Origin: Parafannyhessea sp902761955 | Lineage (GTDB): Bacteria > Actinomycetota > Coriobacteriia > Coriobacteriales > Atopobiaceae | NCBI GenBank assembly: GCA_902761955.1 | Contig: CACWMM010000077.1 | Coordinates: 1 to 6,608, forward strand | DNA: 6,608 nucleotides | Direction: 5' to 3' | Shown here: one piece after another, positions 1 through 6,105 of the stretch | Layout: each line of letters begins with the position of its first letter | How positions within the stretch are numbered: position 1 is the first letter of the stretch | Position numbers and translations under genes: made by a program | Notes under the pieces: generated by a model | Databases searched by the model: none | The model's input: the letters and a program-made list of their open reading frames with translations, nothing else | Told to the model about the DNA's origin: nothing

Positions 1-584
1 TAGTTGTTGGAGCAACGGGTGATGTTCACCGGCATGCCGTACGTGTCGCCATAAGCCTTCACAAAGAGGTCGGCACTCGCCTTGGAGGCGGAGTACGGCG
101 AGTGTGGGCTGATGGGTGTGTCCTCGCGGAAGAAGGTGTCGGGCTCGTCGATGGAGAGCGACCCATACACCTCATCGGTCGAGACCTGGAGGTACTTCTT
201 TCCCTCGGGGTACGACCCATCCTCGCGCTCCCAAGCAGCCCTGGTACAGTTGAGCATGTTGACGGTGCCCATCACGTTGGTCGAGGCGAAGGCACCAGGG
301 TCCACGATAGAGCGGTCGACATGGCTTTCCGCGGCGAAGTTCACCACGTAGTCGATATCGTACTTCTCGAACAGAGCGGAAACCGCCTGCACATCCCTGA
401 TGTCTGCCTGCACGAACACATGCCTCTCGTCGCCCTCGATGGAGGCGAGGTTCTCGAGGTTGCCCGCATAGGTGAGAAGATCGACGTTCACGATCTTGAT
501 GTCGTCGTACTTACGAAGCATGTAGAGCACGAAGTTGGAGCCGATGAATCCAGCGCCTCCTGTGACAAGATACGTCTTGGCCAT
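1..584 (-). CDS. rfbB: dTDP-glucose 4,6-dehydratase, N-terminal part (runs off left edge)
   Basis: This cytoplasmic enzyme removes water from dTDP-glucose to give dTDP-4-keto-6-deoxyglucose, the second step of dTDP-L-rhamnose synthesis. It is an NAD-dependent short-chain dehydrogenase/reductase of the extended type. The visible 194 codons start at ATG 584 and are open at base 1, so roughly the last 40% of a typical 330-350 residue protein is outside the window. Seen in the translation: the Rossmann motif TGGAGFIGS (residues 8-16), DLLTYAGN (35-42), NFAAESHVDRS (82-92), the active-site STDEVYG (135-141, with Thr136, Asp137 and Glu138), the catalytic pair Tyr164 and Lys168 in YSASK, and the start of the family's CSNNY motif at the edge. 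All expected catalytic residues in this part are intact. It begins 19 bases after the rfbC stop with only a weak AGG ribosome site, so translation probably follows from rfbC. Identification is firm from motifs and neighbours. Confidence 0.96.
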   Translation of the reverse strand, partial: MAKTYLVTGGAGFIGSNFVLYMLRKYDDIKIVNVDLLTYAGNLENLASIEGDERHVFVQADIRDVQAVSALFEKYDIDYVVNFAAESHVDRSIVDPGAFASTNVMGTVNMLNCTRAAWEREDGSYPEGKKYLQVSTDEVYGSLSIDEPDTFFREDTPISPHSPYSASKASADLFVKAYGDTYGMPVNITRCSNN

Positions 585-603
585 GTGGCAAACCTACCGT
601 TTC

Positions 604-1203
604 CTAGATGTTGATGGACTTCTTCCACTCTGCGAACGTTGGGTGCATCTGGTCCTTCTGAGAAAGGATTGGCTCTGTACCCACTCCCAGCGGCCACGCC
701 ACCGCAAGGTCCTTATCGTTCCAGGTAATGCCGCCCTCGTCGTTGGGGTGGTACACGTCATCGCACTTATAGCAGAACACAGCCGTCTCGCTCATGACGT
801 AGAAGCCGTGCGCGAATCCTCTGGGAATGAAGAGCTGGCGATGGTTCTCTCCAGAGAGTTCGACCCCTTCCCACTTCCCGAAAGTCGGACTGCCCGCTCG
901 AAGGTCAACGCAGACGTCGTAGACGCTGCCCTCGACAACGCGTACGAGCTTCGCCTGCGGGTGTGCGATTTGAAAATGAAGGCCGCGGAGAACGCCACGC
1001 TTGCTCATCGACTGATTGTCCTGCACGAAATCTGCAGTGATGCCACCCTTTACAAAGTCGGAGCGCTTGTACGTCTCCATGAAGCCACCGCGATCGTCTC
1101 CATACACCTTGCAGTCGACGATGACGACATCCTTGATGTCACTCTCTATGAAAGTGAAGTTTCCATACGTGACGCTCTTTCGCATTTCCCGTCCGTCTCC
1201 CAT
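604..1203 (-). CDS. rfbC: dTDP-4-dehydrorhamnose 3,5-epimerase
   Basis: This enzyme epimerises C3 and C5 of dTDP-4-keto-6-deoxyglucose to give dTDP-4-keto-L-rhamnose, the third step of the rhamnose pathway. It is a small cytoplasmic cupin that normally works as a homodimer. The 199 residues match the usual length of about 180-200. Seen: YGDDRGGFMETY (34-45), QDNQSMSKRGVLRGLHFQ (61-78) with the presumed catalytic base His76, FIPRGFAHGFYV (125-136), and FCYKC (143-147), whose Tyr145 fits the family's catalytic tyrosine by spacing. The tail contains the conserved DVYHPNDEGGITWND stretch (149-163). Two starts are possible. ATG 1203 follows AGGA, which overlaps the gtrA stop TAG. ATG 1185 (Met7) follows GGAGA at a more ordinary distance and would give 193 residues. 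The domain is unaffected. The gene starts 6 bases after the gtrA stop and is almost certainly translationally coupled to it. Confidence 0.96.
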   Translation of the reverse strand: MGDGREMRKSVTYGNFTFIESDIKDVVIVDCKVYGDDRGGFMETYKRSDFVKGGITADFVQDNQSMSKRGVLRGLHFQIAHPQAKLVRVVEGSVYDVCVDLRAGSPTFGKWEGVELSGENHRQLFIPRGFAHGFYVMSETAVFCYKCDDVYHPNDEGGITWNDKDLAVAWPLGVGTEPILSQKDQMHPTFAEWKKSINI

Positions 1204-1209
1204 GATTTC

Positions 1210-1629
1210 CTATCTGTCGCCGGCATCCAGCCACTTCTTCCTACTGAAGAAGTTCCAAAACATCACCACCGCGGTTGCGACGACCTTTACAAACATATAG
1301 TAGGGCCCATGTGCATAGTCGACCCCAACGCCCTCGAACGCAACCTGTCCGGCCACCATACAAACCTCGTTGATGGCTAGGCCTATTACGCTCAGGATTA
1401 CGAAAATCGTGAATTCGCGCGTCTTGCTAAGGTCCTCGCGGTGGGTAAACACAAAGCGCATGCTCGCAAGGTAGTTAAAGACGGTACTAACGCTAAACGA
1501 TATCGCTGCCGCTAAGACCGGGTCCATTCCAATCGTCTCATGTAAAAGAACCATGAGGCCGAAGTCAATAACGAAGGCGATGACCCCAACCACACCAAAC
1601 TTCATAAACTGGGCCAGAAGCTGTCTCAA
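1210..1629 (-). CDS. GtrA-like small multi-pass membrane protein
   Basis: This 139-residue, very hydrophobic protein has four predicted membrane helices at about 9-29, 37-56, 73-95 and 109-129. The family's paired motifs are visible: FNYLASMRFVF (51-61) after helix 2 and FWNFFSRKKW (124-133) after helix 4. These fit the GtrA/DPMS3 family, whose members are linked to polyprenyl-phosphate sugar transfer or flipping in O-antigen glucosylation and in teichoic acid or arabinogalactan modification. The exact biochemical role in the family is still argued. Here it sits between a GT2 enzyme and rfbC, so a role in moving or presenting a lipid-linked sugar for the same glycan is inferred. The start is TTG at 1629. 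GAGAGGA lies six bases upstream, whereas the internal ATG at 1605 has no ribosome site. It starts 19 bases after the glycosyltransferase stop. Family call fairly sure, substrate unknown. Confidence 0.88.
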   Translation of the reverse strand: MRQLLAQFMKFGVVGVIAFVIDFGLMVLLHETIGMDPVLAAAISFSVSTVFNYLASMRFVFTHREDLSKTREFTIFVILSVIGLAINEVCMVAGQVAFEGVGVDYAHGPYYMFVKVVATAVVMFWNFFSRKKWLDAGDR

Positions 1630-1648
1630 GGATAATCCTCTCGCTCTA

Positions 1649-2806
1649 TTACCTGTTGGCCTTGCCTACGTGCTTATCGCGTTGGAAGTCGCCGTGCATC
1701 ATTATGTGCATGGCGCTCATAACATGGGCGTAAGACATGCCCATGACCCCTAGCGGACCAAAGCTCTTAAACTCGTAATCCACTTGACCCGCCAGATAGG
1801 CAGCCCTTGCCAGTCGCGAATTTTGAGGCATCTGCCGACCCGTGACATCGTAGTAATACTTCCGCCTGTTCGTCGGAAGCTCGCACATCTTGTCAACGAT
1901 TTCGGGCTTCATACGCAAGAACATCTTCTTGACGTTCTCTTTTACAAGAGGGTTATCCTCGCCATCGTCGATAATCGCGCCACGTGCATAGTCAAAGCCA
2001 CGCACGTAGTGGGCTGCGAGAATGCCTTCATCCTTCACTCCAAGACGCTCGATAATGTCAAGCATCGTGTGCCACCGGTCGAACGGTCGGGTGATCGCAT
2101 CATCCGCCTTATGGTCGTACGTGCTTCCCGGGAGGTCGGTGCGGTAGTTATAGAAGCACTTGTTGAGATACAGAATCGCGTCCGCCTGGCACATCGTCTC
2201 TATAAGGAATGGGTTGTCTGCCCAGCCAGCCCCGGGATACTCGATAAAACGTATGCCCTTCTCGTTCAGGAATCCGCGACGATATATCGCAGACCAGATA
2301 GAGGGATGCGTCGAAATGAGCCTTGGGTCTTCCTCAAGGGTAAATGGACGCTTCGAGGTAGGAATTCTCTTCGTTATAGCTGCCGGAAACGACCTCATGG
2401 TATCAGGGTCATCCCAATCCCTTAGGTCGGTCCATGCGGCCTTAACGATGTCTATCTCCTCGTCAAAGGAAGCCGCGAACTTGAGCAGCTCCTCATACAT
2501 GGTCGAGTCGATGTAGTCGTCCGGCTCGATTATTGAGATCCAACGTCCGGTAGCTTCTTCGATTCCGCGATTGCACCCAGCACCGTATCCGCCGTTCTTC
2601 TTGTGAATCGGCTTAATTCGGGAGTCTATGGCCGCATAGCTATCGATGATCTGCGGAGACCCGTCGGTACACCCGTCGTCAATCAGTATGATTTCCAAGT
2701 TCTTGTATGTCTGGCCGCAAATACTGTCCAAGCACTGCGGCAGGAACTTCTCGGTGTTGTATATGGGAACGATTACGGATACGAGCGACTCTGCATCCTT
2801 ACGCAT
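1649..2806 (-). CDS. GT2-family (GT-A fold) glycosyltransferase
   Basis: This is a probable cytoplasmic or membrane-associated sugar transferase of 385 residues that takes a nucleotide sugar as donor. The N-terminal GT-A domain is clear: VSVIVPIYN (9-17), nucleotide-binding LIDDGCTDGS (41-50), KNGGYGAGCNRG (70-81), and the metal-binding EPDDYID (94-100, the DXD equivalent). GAGWADNPF (192-200) probably supplies the catalytic acid Asp197. Residues beyond about 240 form a mixed, probably helical C-terminal region that I do not recognise. There is no clear membrane helix, unlike the two-helix polyprenyl-phosphate glucosyltransferases (GtrB type) that usually accompany GtrA. ATG 2806 is chosen because GGAGGA lies four bases upstream. 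An in-frame TTG at 2818 has no such site. The gene overlaps the end of rfbD by 8 bases (ATGCGTAA), which points to coupled translation. Its stop is a tandem TAATAG. Given its place inside the rhamnose genes, a rhamnosyltransferase is plausible but unproven. Confidence 0.93.
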   Translation of the reverse strand: MRKDAESLVSVIVPIYNTEKFLPQCLDSICGQTYKNLEIILIDDGCTDGSPQIIDSYAAIDSRIKPIHKKNGGYGAGCNRGIEEATGRWISIIEPDDYIDSTMYEELLKFAASFDEEIDIVKAAWTDLRDWDDPDTMRSFPAAITKRIPTSKRPFTLEEDPRLISTHPSIWSAIYRRGFLNEKGIRFIEYPGAGWADNPFLIETMCQADAILYLNKCFYNYRTDLPGSTYDHKADDAITRPFDRWHTMLDIIERLGVKDEGILAAHYVRGFDYARGAIIDDGEDNPLVKENVKKMFLRMKPEIVDKMCELPTNRRKYYYDVTGRQMPQNSRLARAAYLAGQVDYEFKSFGPLGVMGMSYAHVMSAMHIMMHGDFQRDKHVGKANR

Positions 2807-3716
2807 GGTTTCCTCCAAAGTGAGACTTATAGCTATCGCGGTACGAGAAAAGCGCTGTACGCCAAGTTCTCATCCGTTCGGGCACTACGGCATACAGGCC
2901 ACTGCTATCAAGGGCAGAGAATCGCGGGCGCTCAGCGCTTTCGGGATGTGCAGCCAAGTACTCGGCCGAGCTGCAGCGCTCGACAGTACATTCGATCCCG
3001 AACTCTTCGAATATCGCCTGTGCAAAGTCCGCCCATGAGCAAGTCCCCTCACACGTGGCGTGATAGGTGCCAAAGGCGTCCGTCAGCGATAGCGCAAGGA
3101 GCTCGTGGGCCAAATCGCTTGCCGAAGTGGGGTTTCCCACCTGGTCGTCCACTACCGTAACCCTAGAGTGCGCCTGCGCCAAGCGAAGCATCGTCTTTAC
3201 GAAATTCTTGCCTTCGAGACCATAGAGCCATGCCGTTCGGACCACAAACGTCCTGGGATTACGGGAGGTTGCCAGGCCCTCCCCTGCGAGCTTAGAGCGT
3301 CCATAGGCAGAGATTGGACAAGGCACGTCCGACTCAAGACGCGCACCGGATTCCTCCCCCGAGAACACATAGTCCGTCGAGACGTGAACGAGCTTCGCGC
3401 CCTGTCGCTCGGTCGCGATCGCAAGGTTCATCGGGCCCAAGGCGTTCGTTGCGAAGGCGCGGGAAAAGTCCTTCTCGCATCCGTCGACGTTCGTCATCGC
3501 CGCACAGTTGATGACGACGTCATAGGGATCATGGCTCTCGAACCAAGAATCGACGGAGCGGATGCTCGAGACGTCGAGATCCGCAGAGCCAGCGTAATCG
3601 ATGAGCGCCACTTTCCACGCATCGGAGATTGGCCCGATCTCCGAGCGTCCACGTTCCACGCAGCGCTGAATTTCGCTACCCAGTTGCCCATGCGCGCCCG
3701 TTATTAAAACGTGCAT
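2799..3716 (-). CDS. rfbD: dTDP-4-dehydrorhamnose reductase
   Basis: This enzyme reduces dTDP-4-keto-L-rhamnose to dTDP-L-rhamnose with NAD(P)H, the last step of the pathway, in the cytoplasm. The 305 residues fit the family's usual 280-300. Seen: Rossmann motif GAHGQLG (7-13), NCAAMTNVDGCE (70-81), STDYVFSG (113-120), the catalytic YGRSK (138-142, Tyr138 and Lys142), RTAWLYG (160-166), DDQVGNPTSA (190-199), and the C-terminal RPRFSALDSS (263-272) that contributes to the sugar pocket. All key residues are present. A stretch of about 20 residues (22-41) lies between the first helix and the DLDVS strand. ATG 3716 lies two bases after the rfbA stop, and its ribosome site GAGGAG is formed by the last codons of rfbA. 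Its own last codons in turn provide GGAGGA for the downstream glycosyltransferase. The order rfbA-rfbD at the front of the cassette is intact. Confidence 0.97.
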   Translation of the reverse strand: MHVLITGAHGQLGSEIQRCVERGRSEIGPISDAWKVALIDYAGSADLDVSSIRSVDSWFESHDPYDVVINCAAMTNVDGCEKDFSRAFATNALGPMNLAIATERQGAKLVHVSTDYVFSGEESGARLESDVPCPISAYGRSKLAGEGLATSRNPRTFVVRTAWLYGLEGKNFVKTMLRLAQAHSRVTVVDDQVGNPTSASDLAHELLALSLTDAFGTYHATCEGTCSWADFAQAIFEEFGIECTVERCSSAEYLAAHPESAERPRFSALDSSGLYAVVPERMRTWRTALFSYRDSYKSHFGGNHA

Positions 3717-3718
3717 GT

Positions 3719-4621
3719 CTACTCCTCGTACCTTCCGCTCGGAGCGATGCCACCCTGCGCAACCATCTTGAGGTGCTTGCCATAGTCGCTCTTACCATAG
3801 CGCTCCGCGCATGCGAGCAGACGCTCGCGTGGAATCCAACCGTTTTCGTAAGCTATCTCCTCGGGTACGGAAACGGGCAGGTCCTGAGCCTGCTCAACCG
3901 TCCTCACAAACTGGGAGGCCTCGGCAAGCGATTCCATGGTGCCGGTATCGAGCCAGGCATACCCACGCCCGAGAGTCACCACGTTGAGGTCACCGGCCTC
4001 CAGGTACATCTTGTTCAGGTCCGTGATCTCATACTCGCCTCTAGAGGAGGGAGTCACCCGCAATGCAAAGTCGCAAACACGAGAATCATAAAAATACAGC
4101 CCCGTAACCGCGTAGTTGCTCTTTGGATGTATAGGCTTCTCCTCAATCGACACGGCGTTGTAGTCCTTGTCGAACTCTACGACACCAAAGCGCTCAGGAT
4201 CATCGACGCGATAGCCGAACACCGTAGCTTTTCCACTCTTCGCCGCAGCGACAGCCTTACGCAGGTGGCGCGATAGCCCGTTGCCATAGAAGATGTTGTC
4301 ACCAAGAATGAGCGCACAGGCATCTGACCCTACGAAGTCGCGCCCGATGACGAACGCCTGCGCCAACCCATTGGGAACAGGCTGCTTCTCGTACGAGAGC
4401 GACACACCAAAATCTGATCCGTCACCAAGCAAGCGCTTAAAGTTGGGGAGGTCCTGAGGAGTGCTGATGATCAGAATGTCCCTGATGCCAGACAGCATAA
4501 GAGTCGAAAGCGGATAGTAGATCATCGGTTTGTCATACACCGGTAGGAGTTGCTTGCTCGTAACGGTAGTAAGGGGGTACAGCCTCGTTCCGCTGCCACC
4601 CGCCAGGATGATTCCCTTCAC
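3719..4621 (-). CDS. rfbA: glucose-1-phosphate thymidylyltransferase
   Basis: This enzyme joins dTTP and glucose-1-phosphate to make dTDP-glucose, the first and feedback-controlled step of dTDP-L-rhamnose synthesis. It is a cytoplasmic nucleotidyltransferase, normally a homotetramer. The 300 residues match the family length. Seen: GGSGTRL (8-14) with the following SKQLLP (22-27, Lys23), LGDN with metal-binding Asp108 (107-110), EEKP (160-163, Glu161 and Lys162), GEYEITDLN (195-203), and WLDTGT (223-228) with the second metal-binding Asp225. The start is GTG at 4621, preceded by a perfect AGGAGG eight bases upstream, the strongest ribosome site in the window. It is the first gene after the 81-base gap, so it could be the head of a sub-transcript for the rhamnose genes. 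Identification is firm. RffH-type isoenzymes for other dTDP sugars are close relatives, but rfbB, rfbC and rfbD nearby settle the pathway. Confidence 0.97.
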   Translation of the reverse strand: MKGIILAGGSGTRLYPLTTVTSKQLLPVYDKPMIYYPLSTLMLSGIRDILIISTPQDLPNFKRLLGDGSDFGVSLSYEKQPVPNGLAQAFVIGRDFVGSDACALILGDNIFYGNGLSRHLRKAVAAAKSGKATVFGYRVDDPERFGVVEFDKDYNAVSIEEKPIHPKSNYAVTGLYFYDSRVCDFALRVTPSSRGEYEITDLNKMYLEAGDLNVVTLGRGYAWLDTGTMESLAEASQFVRTVEQAQDLPVSVPEEIAYENGWIPRERLLACAERYGKSDYGKHLKMVAQGGIAPSGRYEE

Positions 4622-4702
4622 CTGTCGGTCCTCCTAAGCGTCGACTTCGAGAAAGGCCATGAACGTAAAGATAATAGACCAACAATGGGGAATCCATCGA
4701 TG
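4622..4702 (-). promoter_or_regulatory. 81-base gap before rfbA with a weak candidate promoter
   Basis: This is the largest non-coding stretch in the window. On the minus strand a TATTAT hexamer (4671-4676; five of six bases of the sigma-70/SigA -10 consensus) lies 18 bases after TCGATG (4695-4700), which matches only three of six bases of the -35 consensus. No hairpin followed by a T-run was found, so nothing suggests that transcription from the upstream gene stops here. The gap may hold an internal promoter for the rhamnose genes or simply be a spacer. The promoter call is weak. Confidence 0.22.
4630..4635 (-). promoter_or_regulatory. Strong ribosome binding site of rfbA
   Basis: On the minus strand this reads AGGAGG and stands eight bases before the GTG start at 4621. 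It is a full match to the anti-Shine-Dalgarno sequence and is what fixes a GTG start for rfbA. No other start in that frame has a comparable site. Confidence 0.85.
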
Positions 4703-6103
4703 CTACAGCTTAGCGGACGCTCCATTACCTTCCGGCTGCCGCAGACACATTCTTCGTGCACGGTCGATTACTGGCCCAATGGACAGTGCAGCAACAACCA
4801 GCAACACCACCAGATCACGGTACGTGATAAATGCGTGCACGAAAGAGTGGTTGTCGGCAACCAAATACCATCCGAATGGAAGAGCGCCCACAAGAGCCAA
4901 GGGGATCAGATACCACCAGTGAGCCGAACCAAGGCGCCTCCATCGGCCAGTCTTGGCCAGCCATACGAGCGCGACAACAAAAGGCGGTACGAGCATTTTC
5001 ACTTGCCAGCGATGGACAAGCAGTCCCACGTTCTTTCTTAGGGCCGCCGTCCGCGCAATCTTGAGAGCACCAGACGTTCCGCCCGATCTATATACGACAC
5101 TTGAGAATCCGTCTCGCACGAAGTCGAAGCCGGTTACCAAGGATGAGAGAATCCATTTTGTAAGCATGAGCCCGCCATATCCAATGGCCCATGACAAAGA
5201 GGCGGCAAGCACGAAAAAGATCGATTTCGTCACTTGGTCACGACCGATTCTATCCCGCGCAAGGAACACCTGCATTCCCAAGGGAAGACCCAACGCAACA
5301 ATAGGAGTGTCGAGAAAGTCGAAGAATACGGTCACGCCTCCAATCACAAAATAGAACACGAGCCAGGAGACGACTCCTTCGCCGCTATTCAGAAAACTCC
5401 AGCGACCGTCGTGATGCAGCTGCACAAAAACCGTAGCAGCGATTCCGATACAAAAAGAGAAAAATAGTGAGGGGGAGAACGCAGCAACTATGAAGTGGAC
5501 CGCGAAGAAGGCGCTTAGGTAAATGACCGCAGTCACTGTGCCCTCCGATCTTGAGAGCAGAACCGTCGACCAGCCTAAAAGCGCGACAAAGGCAAGTAGG
5601 AAAACCACCCGTATCTGAGAAAGGTCAAATGCGATAAGAAGCGGTTTCAACACGGAGAGATACCCGTGCCAATAGCGCCCATAGGCTATCCAGCCGTCGG
5701 CTGACAGGCTGCCCCGAGGCCTTTTCATGCCACTTTCCAAGGCGGATATCTGGTCGTCGCCATTGCCCGGACCATGCCATTGAAAGTTATAGGCGGCGGA
5801 AAGCACGGGGTTCTCCGCAGAGTGGTACGCCTGATTGAGCATGATCGCAGTTGTGTAGTTGTCGAGCTGCCAGGCATCGTCTTCGGGCAATAGCCTGTGG
5901 TACTGGCCTTCCAAGGAGAGCTCAGAAATGGACTGCTGCACATGGAGGCAGATTGCAGAACGCGGAATCGAGGCGACGCCAACAGCCAGCAGGCTGAACA
6001 GCGTCACGCAGACCAGATAAGCGCAGGCAAGGCGCGTCACCGTCTTTCCCGCAAGAGCAAGGTGGGTACGGCCTAACGATTTGCTTGCCAATGGCCTTTC
6101 CAT
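4703..6103 (-). CDS. Multi-pass membrane protein, probable GT-C type glycosyltransferase
   Basis: I do not recognise the exact family. The 466 residues show a membrane helix at about 21-44, then a polar loop of about 100-120 residues (46-165) that should face the outside. About eight more hydrophobic segments follow, near 165-184, 190-209, 210-229, 245-263, 293-316, 369-383, 396-415 and 428-446. The loop contains DDAWQLDNYTTAIMLN (75-90) and RYWHGYLSVLKPLL (143-156). A final loop has ADNHSFVHAFITYRD (416-430). An acidic, aromatic-rich first outer loop plus many helices is the architecture of GT-C enzymes, which use polyprenyl-phosphate sugars as donors, so that role is inferred. Start ATG 6103 follows AAGGTG nine bases upstream and lies two bases after the stop of the preceding gene. 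The frame stays open far upstream, but that part is arginine-rich noise lying over the other gene. Base composition (about 50-60% GC in sampled lines) is clearly lower than in the gene before it. Confidence 0.85.
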   Translation of the reverse strand: MERPLASKSLGRTHLALAGKTVTRLACAYLVCVTLFSLLAVGVASIPRSAICLHVQQSISELSLEGQYHRLLPEDDAWQLDNYTTAIMLNQAYHSAENPVLSAAYNFQWHGPGNGDDQISALESGMKRPRGSLSADGWIAYGRYWHGYLSVLKPLLIAFDLSQIRVVFLLAFVALLGWSTVLLSRSEGTVTAVIYLSAFFAVHFIVAAFSPSLFFSFCIGIAATVFVQLHHDGRWSFLNSGEGVVSWLVFYFVIGGVTVFFDFLDTPIVALGLPLGMQVFLARDRIGRDQVTKSIFFVLAASLSWAIGYGGLMLTKWILSSLVTGFDFVRDGFSSVVYRSGGTSGALKIARTAALRKNVGLLVHRWQVKMLVPPFVVALVWLAKTGRWRRLGSAHWWYLIPLALVGALPFGWYLVADNHSFVHAFITYRDLVVLLVVAALSIGPVIDRARRMCLRQPEGNGASAKL

Positions 6104-6105
6104 TT

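Noticed and set aside
535..1380. 281-residue plus-strand open frame opposite rfbC and gtrA
   Set aside because: It has no domain motif, lies opposite two clear genes with intact catalytic or family motifs, and is the expected mirror of GC-rich codon use.
1784..2425. 213-residue plus-strand open frame opposite the GT2 gene
   Set aside because: It is a shadow of the GT2 coding frame, with no ribosome site or recognisable motif.
2807..2818. Upstream TTG start for the GT2 gene, adding MEET
   Set aside because: These codons are themselves the GGAGGA ribosome site for ATG 2806, and no site precedes the TTG.
3629..4276. 215-residue plus-strand open frame opposite rfbA and rfbD
   Set aside because: It spans the junction of two certain genes on the other strand, and its composition is that of a shadow frame.
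4635..4660. Eight-codon minus-strand reading frame (MAFLEVDA) ending in the rfbA ribosome site, a possible leader peptide
   Set aside because: It has no ribosome site of its own and no run of regulatory codons, and a frame this short is expected by chance.
4695..4702. Palindrome CATCGATG just after the GT-C-like gene stop
   Set aside because: It is too short, has no loop or T-run, and is too common to call an operator or terminator.
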